Source: Methylobacterium aquaticum (GTDB lineage Bacteria; Pseudomonadota; Alphaproteobacteria; Rhizobiales; Beijerinckiaceae). From it: a stretch of DNA of 64,000 nucleotides. Below the pieces are notes generated by a model. That model did no database searches and had not been told where the DNA came from. It saw nothing but the letters and a program-made list of their open reading frames with translations. The stretch covers positions 1 to 64,000 of the forward strand of contig NZ_LABX01000081.1 of NCBI RefSeq assembly GCF_001043915.1, written 5' to 3'. The translations under genes and the position numbers were made by a program. Of the stretch, positions 1 through 8,505 are shown in pieces. The first letter of the stretch is position 1. Each line of letters opens with the position of its first letter.

Positions 1-1
1 A

Positions 2-319
2 CGACCGCTTGAACCCAAGCAGTACTTCGCTCTACGCTACTCCGAGTGCCTAGCTGTAGCAGGGATCGAGCCGTCGGTCGGCAGCGGTGGCGACAGCTAC
101 GACAACGCATTGGCGGAGACGATCAACGGCCTGTTCAAGGCGGAGGTCATCCACCGACGCGGACCCTGGCGCTCCTTCGAGGCGGTCGAGTACGCTATCC
201 TGGAGTGGGTCGACTGGTACAACCACCGTCGCCTCCTCGCGCCGATCGGCAACGTCCCTCTCGCCGAGGCCGAGGCGCGCGATTATACCCACGTCGGCGA
301 CCAAGCCCTGGCCGCCTGA
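2..319 (+). CDS. IS3-family transposase (OrfB), C-terminal part, cut by the window edge
   Basis: The reading frame is open from base 2, so the start lies left of the window; about 105 residues are visible. They carry the end of an rve-type DDE integrase core: the SYDNALAE motif with the last catalytic Glu, then WRSFEAVEYAILEWVDWYN and an NHRRLL...P...AEA tail, all typical of IS3-family OrfB. The family acts with OrfA in copy-paste transposition through a circular intermediate. The stop at 317-319 is followed by a short GC-rich stretch (about 333-358) that could be the right terminal inverted repeat, but its partner is outside the window. Whether the element is intact cannot be judged. Confidence 0.85.
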   Translation, partial: RPLEPKQYFALRYSECLAVAGIEPSVGSGGDSYDNALAETINGLFKAEVIHRRGPWRSFEAVEYAILEWVDWYNHRRLLAPIGNVPLAEAEARDYTHVGDQALAA

Positions 320-360
320 CCCAAGCCAACAAGCCTCCGAAAAACCCGGAGCGGTTCACC

Positions 361-490
361 GGCCGACCAGATCATCGCCTCGGTCAAGCGCTTCTGTCTC
401 CGAACGGCTCAGCTCGACGACAGCGAAGCCGGTTCATCACCGAACTTCGGTGCCAAACATCTGGGCGTGATCGCGGGCGATTTCGCCTGA
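361..490 (+). pseudogene. Possible IS630-family transposase C-terminal scrap
   Basis: Frame 362-490 reads ADQIIASVKRFCLRTAQ and then drifts to a stop. The first residues resemble the (W)T-x-ADxIIASVKRF tail with which many IS630-family transposases end. Nothing upstream continues it, because the putative IS3 end abuts it at about 358. The simplest inference is that the IS3 element landed in, or recombined with, an older IS630 copy. The match is short and from memory of the family, so this is tentative. Confidence 0.35.
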
Positions 491-542
491 CGGACCAAGG
501 GTGATAAAGGGCTGCCCGATCGATCCCCAGACGCGACCACAG

Positions 543-899
543 ATGAAGATCACCCAAGCCTTTACGTTCGAGGCGGCCCACCGGCTGCCGAACGTGCCCG
601 AGACCCATCGCTGCCACCGCATGCACGGCCATTCCTACCGGGTGGAGCTGACCCTCGACGGGCCGGTCGACCCCGAGACCGGCTGGGTGGTCGATTTCTT
701 CGACGTCGAGGCCGCCTTCGGGCCGGTGCTCGAACGCCTCGACCATTACTGCCTCAACGAGGTGCCGGGCCTCGAGAATCCCACCGCCGAGCACATCGCG
801 ATCTGGATCTGGGAGAAGACCCGGCCGGCCCTGCCGCTCCTGTCCTCGGTCAAGGTGTTCGAGACGCCGATGTCGTGGGCGGAATATACCGGCGTGTGA
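543..899 (+). CDS. queD: 6-carboxytetrahydropterin synthase (QueD / PTPS family)
   Basis: The 118-residue protein has the usual length for QueD, which converts dihydroneopterin triphosphate to 6-carboxy-tetrahydropterin in the cytosolic queuosine/7-deazapurine pathway. Visible zinc ligands are His13 (EAAHRL) and His28/His30 (MHGHSY), with the catalytic Cys24 between them. The segment ENPTAEHIAIWIWE is the second conserved block. ATG at 543 was chosen because family members start with a short KITxxFTFEAAH strand; a GTG at 501 would add 14 residues without homology. No other queuosine gene is nearby, and the gene sits alone between transposase relics. Confidence 0.9.
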   Translation: MKITQAFTFEAAHRLPNVPETHRCHRMHGHSYRVELTLDGPVDPETGWVVDFFDVEAAFGPVLERLDHYCLNEVPGLENPTAEHIAIWIWEKTRPALPLLSSVKVFETPMSWAEYTGV

Positions 900-1036
900 G
901 ACACATTCGGCTTGATCCGTTCGGGCAACGCTCAAGCGCGGGTTTCCTTCTTTCGTGTGGAAGAGGAGAGGCGGGATTCCTCCTCGGGCGGAGTGATCAA
1001 GCAGAAATCGCACGACGCCTGACAGTCTGTCCGGGA

Positions 1037-1605
1037 TCATCGTGAACTCTGACAGACCTTTCGCCTCATGATGCGGACGGAGGCAAGGCGCAGGAAAGCC
1101 AGCGCCTTGCGGGTGCGGAACTCCCAATGCTTGGCCAGTCGCCGACAGCGATTGAGCCAAGCGTCGTGCGCTCCACGGTCCAACGCTTGGGCAAGAACCT
1201 CGAACCCGACCGCCTGATCCGAGCGCTTGACGATCTCCACCGTCGCAGACCGGCACACCCGCTCCAAAGCTTCTCGAAACACGGCCCCTGATATCCGCCG
1301 CCTGCATACCGCTTCAGCAGGAACGGTTGGAGACCAAACAGCGCCGCCATCACCCACACTCCGCCGCCCTGATCTTCAATGTCGGCTGGATTGACCAGAG
1401 CATGCATCAATAATCCTTGCGAATCGACGAGGATGTGGCGCTTTTTGCTTTTGGTCTTCCTGCCAACATCATAGCCGAATTGGTCGATTGCGGCCCCGTT
1501 TTTCCACGCTCTTGACGCTCTGGCTGTCGATGATCGCGGCCTTTGGGCTGGCCTCGCGTCCTGCCTGCTCGTGCTCAACATCCCCGACCAGGGCGCCAAC
1601 TGAGG
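1037..1605 (-). pseudogene. IS5-family transposase remnant with several frameshifts
   Basis: Three minus-strand frames together spell an IS5/IS427-type transposase. EQAGREASPKAAIIDSQSVK is in one frame (about 1590-1500). KKRHILVDSQGLLMHALVNP through MAALFGLQPFLLKRYAGGGY is in a second. VEIVKRSDQAVGFEVL and AWLNRCRRLAKHWE...ALAFLRLAS are in a third. At least three frame changes are needed, one of them around the LPKRW-VERT block. About the first 120 residues are absent: homology begins only some 10 bases beyond the 3' end of the channel gene. It cannot encode a working transposase. Confidence 0.8.
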
Positions 1606-1612
1606 GGAGGCA

Positions 1613-2584
1613 TCACGCGCGCTCCTCCTCGTCCGCCTCCTTCCGCTCCTGCGCGACGTGCCAGCGGCTGCGCGGGGAATTCCGGCCCGCGGGCCAGCCC
1701 TCGCGCTGGCGCGTCCGGTCGCCATCGCTCTCCTCGGTCTGGTCGTGGAACAGCACTTGGCTGGTCGGGTACGGCAGGTCGATGCCGGCCGCGACGAGCG
1801 CGTCCTTCACGTTGGCAATCGCATGGTCGAGCGCGTCGACCGCGTCGCGCCGCCGGGGCGGGTCGATCCACAGCCTTGCCGTCATGTCGACGCCGGCGGC
1901 GCCCAGGCCCGTGACCAGGGCCTCGGGCGGCGGGTCGGCCAGCACGCCCTCGGTGCCCTTGAGCGCCTCGACGATGACCCGGCGTGCCTCGCGGATGTCG
2001 TCGCCGTTGCCGATGGTGAGCGGGAAGGCGAGGCGCCGCTTCTCGTGCGCGGTGATGACCGTGATCTTGTCGACGAACAGGCTGGCGTTCGGGATCAGCA
2101 CCCGCTGGTTATCGTAGGTGCGCAGCACCGTGGCGCGCACCCAGACATCCTCGACCGTGCCTTCGTGCGAGCCTGCGCGGATCTGGTCGCCGATGACGAA
2201 GGGCCGCGTCAGCAGGATCAGGATGCCGGCGAGCAGGTTCTGGAGCACGTCGCGGAACGCGAAGCCGATGGCGACGCCGCCGATCCCGAGCAGATTGAAC
2301 AGGTCGGCGGCCGAGACCGACGGAAAGGCGACCGAGGCGGCCACCAGGAACGCGACGAGGATGGTCACGCCGCCCGCGATGCGCCCGAGGACCGCGGCCG
2401 AACCCGGCGAGGCGTCACGGAGTGCGGCTGCTCGGCGCACGGCGGCGCGCACCAGTCGGGCGACGACAAGGCCGAGACCGAACAGGACGAGAGCGACGGC
2501 AAGCCCCGGCAGCAGCGCCGCTGCCGACCGACCCAGCCCTTCGAGGCGTCCGAGCGCTTCCGCGAAGATCATGCCTGACACCAT
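1613..2584 (-). CDS. MscS-family small-conductance mechanosensitive channel
   Basis: This 323-residue inner-membrane protein would release solutes under hypo-osmotic stress. Hydrophobic segments lie at about 21-46 and 68-88. The pore-lining third helix is at about 95-128, with the Gly/Ala-rich GIGGVAIGFAFRDVLQNLLAG pattern. The beta domain follows, with FVIGDQI, G-V-x-VRATVLRTYDNQ and the IPN motif at 164-166. Residues after about 285 form a charged tail rich in Arg and Glu. ATG at 2584 is used; ATG at 2572 is possible. The gene ends next to the IS5 relic, so the tail may have been altered by a rearrangement, although the frame ends cleanly. Confidence 0.9.
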   Translation of the reverse strand: MVSGMIFAEALGRLEGLGRSAAALLPGLAVALVLFGLGLVVARLVRAAVRRAAALRDASPGSAAVLGRIAGGVTILVAFLVAASVAFPSVSAADLFNLLGIGGVAIGFAFRDVLQNLLAGILILLTRPFVIGDQIRAGSHEGTVEDVWVRATVLRTYDNQRVLIPNASLFVDKITVITAHEKRRLAFPLTIGNGDDIREARRVIVEALKGTEGVLADPPPEALVTGLGAAGVDMTARLWIDPPRRRDAVDALDHAIANVKDALVAAGIDLPYPTSQVLFHDQTEESDGDRTRQREGWPAGRNSPRSRWHVAQERKEADEEERA

Positions 2585-2659
2585 CCCATGAAAAAGCCGC
2601 CGGAGGCGGTCGTGCCTGCCGGCGGCGCGTCGTCCCTCGCGGAATGATCGCGCGTGCGG

Positions 2660-2911
2660 TTAGCGGCGTGGGCCGCCGCTCGTCCCGCCGTATTGCTGCC
2701 CGCGGGCGCCACGCGACGGCATGGCGGCATTCCCGCGGCTGGCGGAGCCCTGCCGCATCCGGGAGCGCCGGTGCATGCGCACCTGCACGACGTCGACGCC
2801 GGCCGTGGGCGCCACGCCGGCGGCGATCACGGGCAGCGCCGCGGACGGCAGGGTGGACGCGGCCAGGCCGAGGCCGGCGAGAAACGCCGATGCGAGGATG
2901 GTCTTCTGCAA
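2660..2911 (-). CDS. Small basic exported protein
   Basis: The 83-residue product is not recognised. It starts with a classical signal peptide (QKTILASAFLAGLGLAAS, likely cut after the SAA-LP region). The mature part is short, Arg- and Gly-rich, and strongly basic (MHRRSRMRQ...SRGARGQQYGG). TTG at 2911 was chosen because AAGGAG lies 7 bases upstream; a longer frame to 3115 has no such site. This type of short Arg/Gly-rich secreted protein is common in Methylobacterium-like genomes, but no function can be given. It runs in the same direction as the channel gene, 75 bases upstream of it. Confidence 0.6.
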   Translation of the reverse strand: MQKTILASAFLAGLGLAASTLPSAALPVIAAGVAPTAGVDVVQVRMHRRSRMRQGSASRGNAAMPSRGARGQQYGGTSGGPRR

Positions 2912-3229
2912 GGTGATGCTCCTTGTCCGGCCTGGACAGGTTTGCCGGACCCTTCGGGTGACGCGACCAGGAAACGTCCGCTCAACATGTCGGTTCGCGG
3001 TCGGCAACGCCCGAACCGCGATCGCGTTCAGGCGAATTCGACCATCGTCCGGGGGCGGCAGGACCGACGGGCGGCGCCATGCAGCAATCGCCTCGGATTG
3101 TCGTCCGGTGCCCACTCCGGCATGGCCCGTGCGGATGGTGCCGGGCCCGGTCAGGAACCAAGGCCATCCGAGGGGCTTGCAGGACGACGGGCCCGCGCGC
3201 GGGCATCAGACCGGGAGTTCCGCGAACCG

Positions 3230-3565
3230 ATGACCGACCACCAACGTGCCCGCCGCGTGCGGAGCATCACCACCCTCCTCATCGGCGCGGTTGCCGGCCT
3301 CGGCACGACGACCGCCACCGTCGATCGGGCGGCGGCCCAGTCGGCAGCCAGCGCCATCGACCAGCCGACTGCCGGGACCCTGCCCTCCGGTACGTCGACG
3401 ATCGAGGGCAATGGCAGGCCGCGCGACCGGGCCACCGGCCAAGTGGCGCCTCCGAGTGCGATCCAGGCGACCACGGACGTGATGCGATCCGAAGGCTCCG
3501 TGCAGGGCAAGGACGAGGGGGGCCGCACCGACCCGCTGAAGCACCTGCCGCGGGACATGCGCTGA
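3230..3565 (+). CDS. Small exported protein of unknown function
   Basis: The 111-residue protein has an Arg-rich n-region (HQRARRVRS), a hydrophobic core (ITTLLIGAVAGLGTTTATV) and an AAA-QSAAS cleavage site at about residue 35. The mature part is Pro/Thr/Gly-rich, low in complexity and ends in DPLKHLPRDMR. No known domain was seen. ATG at 3230 is preceded by GGGAG. It lies 52 bases upstream of the antiporter on the same strand and may be co-transcribed with it. Confidence 0.55.
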   Translation: MTDHQRARRVRSITTLLIGAVAGLGTTTATVDRAAAQSAASAIDQPTAGTLPSGTSTIEGNGRPRDRATGQVAPPSAIQATTDVMRSEGSVQGKDEGGRTDPLKHLPRDMR

Positions 3566-3617
3566 ACTCCCGCGAGTCCGCAGCGGCCACGATGCCGCTC
3601 CTCATCGGGGGACGACC

Positions 3618-4889
3618 GTGATTTCCATCCTCGATCTCGCGGCCCTGCTGCTGACGCTCTCGGCCCTGTTCGGTTGGCTCAACCGGAAGCTGCTGCATCT
3701 GCCGCACGCCGTCGGCCTGCTCGTCATGGGCCTCGCCGCCTCGGTCGCCCTCGTCATCCTCGATGTCGCCTTCCCCGAGCAGCACCTCTACGAGGACCTG
3801 ACCCGTGTGCTCGGGCAGGTCGACTTCACCAAGGTGGTGATGGACGGCATGCTGGCCTTCCTGCTGTTTGCCGGTGCCATGAGCCTCGACCTCGGGGCCT
3901 TGCGCGACCGGGCGGGGGCCGTGGCGACGCTGGCGCTCGTCGGCACCCTCATCTCCACCGCAATCGTCGGCGGCGCCTTCTGGTTGGCGGCGGGCGCCCT
4001 CGGCCAGCCGCTGCCCCTTGCCTGGGCGCTGGTGTTCGGCGCCCTGATCAGCCCGACCGACCCGGTGGCGGTGCTGGCCACCCTCAAGAACGTGCGGGTG
4101 CCCGAGGCCCTGGAGGTCGAGATGCAGGGCGAGGCCCTGTTCAACGACGGCATCGGCATCGTGCTGTTCACGGTGCTCGTGGCCTTCGCCGCGGGCTCCG
4201 GCGGAGCGGCGACGAGTGCCGGCGGCGTCGCCAAGCTCCTCCTGCAGGAGGCGGGTGGCGGCCTGCTGCTCGGTGTCGTCACCGGCTACCTCGCCTACCG
4301 GGCCATGCGGGCCATCGACGACTTTCCCGTCGAGGTGCTGATCACCCTGGCGCTGGTCGCCGGCACCTACGCGCTCGCCCAGAAGCTGCACGCCAGCGGC
4401 CCGCTCGCCGTCGTGGCGGCCGGGCTCCTGGTGGGCGACCGCGCGCCGCGCGACGCGATGAGCGAGCGCACGCAGGGCTATGTCGAGTCCCTCTGGACGC
4501 TCATCGACGAAGTCCTGAATTCGGTGCTGTTCCTGCTCATCGGCCTGGAGGTGCTGGTTCTGCGCTTCGAGGCGAGCGGGTTGCTGCTCGCCGCCTGCGC
4601 CGTGCCCATCGTCCTCGTTGCCCGCCTCGTGGCGGTGTCCGCGCCGCTCCTGGCCTTCCGGTGGGGCGGCTATCTCAGCCCCCGCAACGTGCCGTTCCTG
4701 ACCTGGGCGGGGGTGCGTGGCGGCATTTCCGTGGCCCTGGCACTGTCGTTGCCGGAGAGCGACGCCAAGTCCGTCGTGCTGGCCGCGACCTACGCGGTGG
4801 TCCTGTTCACCATCATCGTCCAGGGCCTCACGCTCGGCGCCGTCGCACGCCGGACGCTGAGGGACCTGCCGGAGGGCGACACTCCGTAA
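3618..4889 (+). CDS. CPA1-family Na+/H+ antiporter (NhaP/NhaK type)
   Basis: This 423-residue polytopic inner-membrane protein has about 12 hydrophobic segments and should exchange cytosolic Na+ (or K+) for protons. It has the CPA1 signatures: FAGAMSLDLGALR near 84, SPTDPVAVLATLKN at 145-158, and EGEALFND-type MQGEALFNDGIGIVLF at 169-184, whose Asp177 is the predicted ion-binding acid. The C-terminal GVRGGISVALALSLP block is also typical. It starts at GTG 3618 with GGGGGA 6 bases upstream. There is no long cytosolic regulatory tail, which groups it with short bacterial NhaP proteins. Together with MscS, it suggests an osmotic/ionic stress theme for the region. Confidence 0.9.
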   Translation: MISILDLAALLLTLSALFGWLNRKLLHLPHAVGLLVMGLAASVALVILDVAFPEQHLYEDLTRVLGQVDFTKVVMDGMLAFLLFAGAMSLDLGALRDRAGAVATLALVGTLISTAIVGGAFWLAAGALGQPLPLAWALVFGALISPTDPVAVLATLKNVRVPEALEVEMQGEALFNDGIGIVLFTVLVAFAAGSGGAATSAGGVAKLLLQEAGGGLLLGVVTGYLAYRAMRAIDDFPVEVLITLALVAGTYALAQKLHASGPLAVVAAGLLVGDRAPRDAMSERTQGYVESLWTLIDEVLNSVLFLLIGLEVLVLRFEASGLLLAACAVPIVLVARLVAVSAPLLAFRWGGYLSPRNVPFLTWAGVRGGISVALALSLPESDAKSVVLAATYAVVLFTIIVQGLTLGAVARRTLRDLPEGDTP

Positions 4890-5285
4890 GTCCCCCGGCT
4901 TACGGCACGTCCGTGGTCTGGAGAGCTTCAGCACGCAAGCGCGATGGGTCGAGCACGGTCGTCCACGCGGCGTTCCGAGGCAACTTCGCTATCGCGACGA
5001 TCCAGATTCGGCCTCGCTGGCATCGGGCAACTTGGCATCGGGCGGCCGGAGCCTGTCCCATGTCGACCTGGTGCGGTCTTGGGACGGATCATGAGCCGGG
5101 GGCTGGGTGACCACGTTCTGTGACGTCAGCTACGGAGACAAAACCGGACGAGGCGGGATGGCGTGGACGACCTTGAAGCGCGGTCGCCACGCAGGGTCGG
5201 CAACATTCCACGCATCCGGCATCCCGTAATGTTGCCGTAATGCGGAACCTCTACCGAGCCTCCCGACCACCACCGGAGGTGTCTC
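4890..5285 (+). other. Intergenic region with a short direct repeat
   Basis: No convincing gene lies in these 396 bases. They contain an imperfect 15-bp direct repeat (TGGCATCGGGC twice, starting at 5018 and 5033) and a close pair of CCGTAATG octamers near 5225-5240. The region just before 5286 carries the ribosome-binding site of the next small gene (GGAGG at about 5274). A promoter for that gene is expected here but no clear -35/-10 pair was seen. Confidence 0.4.
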
Positions 5286-5501
5286 GTGCAGACGGAAATC
5301 GAGAAACCGGACGACACCTTCGAGGCAACGTCGCGGAAGGTGGACACCGACACCATAAAGTCGGGCCTGGATACGGATCTCCCTTGGGAGAATGACATCA
5401 TCGCTCGTTTGATGAATTATGAAAATCGCGTAGGCCTGGAGCAGATGAGTTCCCCAACCCTGCAGGTCATCCTGTCGGAGAAACGCCTCCTCGGTAGATA
5501 G
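5286..5501 (+). CDS. Small acidic protein of unknown function
   Basis: The 71-residue protein starts at GTG 5286 with a strong GGAGG 6 bases upstream, which is the main reason to believe it. It is soluble, without signal peptide or membrane segment. The N-terminal half is charged (EIEKPDDTFEATSRKVDTD) and the C-terminal half possibly helical (NDIIARLMNYENRVG). Its base composition is less GC-rich than its neighbours, hinting at recent acquisition. No family is recognised. Confidence 0.5.
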   Translation: MQTEIEKPDDTFEATSRKVDTDTIKSGLDTDLPWENDIIARLMNYENRVGLEQMSSPTLQVILSEKRLLGR

Positions 5502-5625
5502 GAGCGAAGCGGCCGGCCGCCTCCTGAGCGGCAGCATCCGCCCCCGGGTGCGCCATCGCGGCCGCAATGGCGAAGGATGCCCGTCCGCACGGCCGGTTCA
5601 CGCGGGCCTACAACGACGCGACCCG

Positions 5626-5856
5626 ATGATGACGCAGGGAGGCCAATGGGCCGCCCTTCACATCCCCAATCTCGCCGAGCCGACGCTGCGCCAGCTGGTC
5701 TCGGACTGGTTCGCGGAACGCCTTCGTCGCCATCACGCGACGGGTGCCGGACACGACCTGGAACTCGTCCGACCCGCCACCGACGGCGCTTGGCTCGCCT
5801 GTCTCGTCCGCGACACGCCGAGCGAATCCGTGCCCGTCCTCGGCGGGTTCCCGTGA
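5626..5856 (+). CDS. Possible small protein upstream of the ABC exporter
   Basis: A 76-residue frame starts at ATG 5626 (a second ATG follows directly) and ends 13 bases before a candidate start of the exporter. The product (LRQLVSDWFAERLRRHHATG...) shows no known domain and has no clear Shine-Dalgarno. It could be a translational leader or simply a non-coding open frame in GC-rich DNA. Confidence 0.25.
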   Translation: MMTQGGQWAALHIPNLAEPTLRQLVSDWFAERLRRHHATGAGHDLELVRPATDGAWLACLVRDTPSESVPVLGGFP

Positions 5857-5869
5857 ACGCCTCGTCGCC

Positions 5870-7729
5870 ATGACCCTGGCCGGACCGGCAACGACTTCGA
5901 ACGACGGCAACCCCTCACCCATGAGACAAACTTCAACGAACGGGTTCGCACCGGAAGCGGCCGACGACACCGCCTACGACGCACTCGCCACGGCCCACGT
6001 GTCCGTGGCGCGCATCCTCGGCCTTTTCAGGCCCTACAGGGGGCGGATCGCGCTCGTCCTCTTCCTGATCGCCCTGGCGTCGGCCGCCGGGCTTGCCTCC
6101 CCGTTCCTGCTCCGGGCAATCATCGACGAGGCCTTTCCGAAGGGCGACCTGCCGTTGCTGGCCGCCCTCTCCGGCAGCCTGGTCGCCCTTGCGGCGGTCG
6201 GCGCCGGCATCGGCGTGCTGCAAGTCCTCGTCACCGCAAAGGTCGGGCAGGCGATCATGCACGACCTCCGGATGGCGGTGTACACCCACCTCCAGTCGCT
6301 CTCGCTCGGGTTCTTCACGGCAACGCGCGCCGGCGACATCCAGTCCCGCATCGCCAACGACATCGGTGCCTTGCAGGCCCTGGTGACCCATACGGCCGGC
6401 GAGGCGACCAGGAACGCCAGCACGGTGGTCATGACGGCCGCCGCGATGCTGCTCCTGGATTGGCGGCTCGCCTTGCTCTCGTTCCTCGTCCTGCCGCTCG
6501 CGGCATGGATCAGCGACCGGGTCGGCCGGCAGCGCGAGGAGTTCACCTACGAACAGCAGGGACGGATCGCGGAGATGTCGTCGGCGGTGCAGGAATCCCT
6601 GTCCGTGTCCGGCATCGTCCTCGCCCGCACGATGGGACGCACCCGCGACCTGGCGCAACGCTTCGGCCGGGCGTCGCGCGAGGTGGCTTCGCTGGAGGTC
6701 CGGTCTCACACGGCGGGCCAGTGGCAGTGGTCGGTCATCGACCTGGTGCTTCAGGCCATGCCCGCCCTGACCCTGCTCCTCGGCGGCTGGCTGATGGCCT
6801 CGGGCACTGCCATGACCGTCGGCACGCTCGTGGCCATGATCGCCTTGCAGGAGCAACTCCTGTTCCCGCTCGAAGAGGTGCTGCGCTCGGGCGTCGAGGT
6901 CAGAAAGACGCGAGCCTTGTTCGCGCGCATCTTCGAGTACCTCGACGAGCCAACCGGGATCACCGAACGGCCCGATCCCGTCACGCTCGACCCGGCCACG
7001 GTCGCGGGCCACGTCAGGCTCGATCGCGTAGTGTTCTCGTATGACCGGGCGGGACCCGCCGCCATACGCGGCGTCACCATCGACATCCCGGCGGGCTCGC
7101 ACACCGCCATCGTGGGTGCCACGGGATCGGGCAAGTCCACGCTCGGCTACCTGATCGCCCGCCTCTACGACGTGGATGCCGGAGCCGTGCTCTACGATGG
7201 CGTCGACGTCCGTGATTTGAGCCTACGCTCGCTCACGGACATCCTGGGGGTGGTCACGCAGGACCCCTACCTGCTCCATGCCAGCGTCGCCGAGAACCTG
7301 CGCTTCGCCCGGCCGGACGCCAGCGACGAGGACCTGTTCGCGGCCGCGCGGACGGCGCAGGTGCACGACCTGCTCGCGGCCCTGCCCGACGGGTACGATA
7401 CCGTGGTCGGCGAGCGGGGACACCGCTTCTCCGGCGGCGAGAAGCAGCGCCTGTCCCTCGCCCGAACCATCCTGCGCGATCCGCGCGTGCTGCTGCTCGA
7501 CGAGGCGACGAGCGCGCTCGACACCGCGACGGAGCTGGCGATGACCCGTGCCCTCGACCGACCCGGCAGGACCCGCACGACCATCACCATCGCGCACCGG
7601 CTCTCCACCGTTCGCCGGGCCGATCAGATCATCGTTCTCGACAGGGGAGCGGTGGTCGAGCACGGGACGCACCAGGAGCTGCTGGGCCGCAGCGGCGCCT
7701 ATGCTCGTCTCGTCCGCACGGCGGCTTGA
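5870..7729 (+). CDS. ABC exporter, fused membrane and ATPase domains (MsbA/Lip-type half transporter)
   Basis: The product has about 619 residues. A six-helix type-I exporter domain (about 50-350) is followed by an ABC ATPase. Visible motifs are Walker A GATGSGKST (about 416), signature FSGGEKQRLSLAR (about 521), Walker B VLLLDEATSALD (about 541) and the switch His in TIAHRLSTV (about 574). It should work as a homodimer exporting lipid, peptide or drug. ATG 5870 is taken; ATG 5921 also fits and neither has a good Shine-Dalgarno. A two-component system follows 104 bases downstream on the same strand and may control it. The substrate cannot be told from sequence. Confidence 0.9.
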   Translation: MTLAGPATTSNDGNPSPMRQTSTNGFAPEAADDTAYDALATAHVSVARILGLFRPYRGRIALVLFLIALASAAGLASPFLLRAIIDEAFPKGDLPLLAALSGSLVALAAVGAGIGVLQVLVTAKVGQAIMHDLRMAVYTHLQSLSLGFFTATRAGDIQSRIANDIGALQALVTHTAGEATRNASTVVMTAAAMLLLDWRLALLSFLVLPLAAWISDRVGRQREEFTYEQQGRIAEMSSAVQESLSVSGIVLARTMGRTRDLAQRFGRASREVASLEVRSHTAGQWQWSVIDLVLQAMPALTLLLGGWLMASGTAMTVGTLVAMIALQEQLLFPLEEVLRSGVEVRKTRALFARIFEYLDEPTGITERPDPVTLDPATVAGHVRLDRVVFSYDRAGPAAIRGVTIDIPAGSHTAIVGATGSGKSTLGYLIARLYDVDAGAVLYDGVDVRDLSLRSLTDILGVVTQDPYLLHASVAENLRFARPDASDEDLFAAARTAQVHDLLAALPDGYDTVVGERGHRFSGGEKQRLSLARTILRDPRVLLLDEATSALDTATELAMTRALDRPGRTRTTITIAHRLSTVRRADQIIVLDRGAVVEHGTHQELLGRSGAYARLVRTAA

Positions 7730-7833
7730 CAATCCGGACCAGCCGGACCCGTCCTGCTGGGATGTCGGCCCGGACGCTCGTCAGTACGTCGGCCGGCGGG
7801 TCGCCGCCCTCACTCCTTGGAGGTCCAACCGTC

Positions 7834-8505
7834 TTGCGAGTCCTGGTCGTAGAGGATGACCCGCAACTGAGCGCATGGCTCAAGACCACGCTCTCGGAAG
7901 CGCTCGGGCACGCCGACGTCGTCGGCACCCTCGACGAGGCGCTTGCCGCCGTCAGCGTCCAGCCGTTCGATCTCGTCGTCCTGGACCGCAGGCTGCCGGA
8001 CGGCGACGGCATCACGCTGGTGACTCGCCTGGCGGAACTCAGGCCGCGGCCCGGGCTGTTGATGCTGACCGCGTTCGACGATCCGCGGGAGATCGCCCGA
8101 GCCCTCGACGCCGGAGCCGACGATTACGTGCCGAAGCCGTTCGAGCCGGTCGAACTCGTCGCCCGCGCGAGGGCCGTGATCCGCCGGCTCCAGGTCGACA
8201 GAAACGGCGTGCTGAGGATCGGCAACCTGTCCTTCGACACGGCCGCACGCTCGGTCAGCATCGATGGTCACCCCATCCCGGTCCCCCGCCGGGAACTCGC
8301 GTTGCTCGAAGCCCTCATCCGCCGGGCCGGGCAGGTCGCCATGCGGGAGGCGCTCGAAGCCGCGGCCTACGGCTTCGACGACGAGATCCAGTCCAATGCC
8401 CTCGACGCCCACATCTCACGCCTGCGGAAGCGGTTGCGGGCCGCCGACTGCTCCGTGGCGATCAAGCCGCTCCGGGGCCTGGGCTACATGCTGGAGGCCG
8501 GCTGA
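7834..8505 (+). CDS. OmpR/PhoB-family response regulator
   Basis: The 223-residue protein starts at TTG 7834, with GGAGG upstream. This start is chosen because the receiver strand LRVLVVEDD begins there. The receiver domain (1-115) has Asp8/Asp9, phospho-acceptor Asp51 (VVLD), Thr79 and Lys101 (PKPF). A winged-helix Trans_reg_C domain fills 125-220 (ELALLEALIRRAGQVAMREAL, SNALDAHISRLRKRL, LRGLGYML). Its partner kinase starts one base inside its stop codon (TGATG), so the two are translationally coupled. Target genes are unknown; the adjacent exporter and the RND genes are candidates. Confidence 0.92.
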   Translation: MRVLVVEDDPQLSAWLKTTLSEALGHADVVGTLDEALAAVSVQPFDLVVLDRRLPDGDGITLVTRLAELRPRPGLLMLTAFDDPREIARALDAGADDYVPKPFEPVELVARARAVIRRLQVDRNGVLRIGNLSFDTAARSVSIDGHPIPVPRRELALLEALIRRAGQVAMREALEAAAYGFDDEIQSNALDAHISRLRKRLRAADCSVAIKPLRGLGYMLEAG

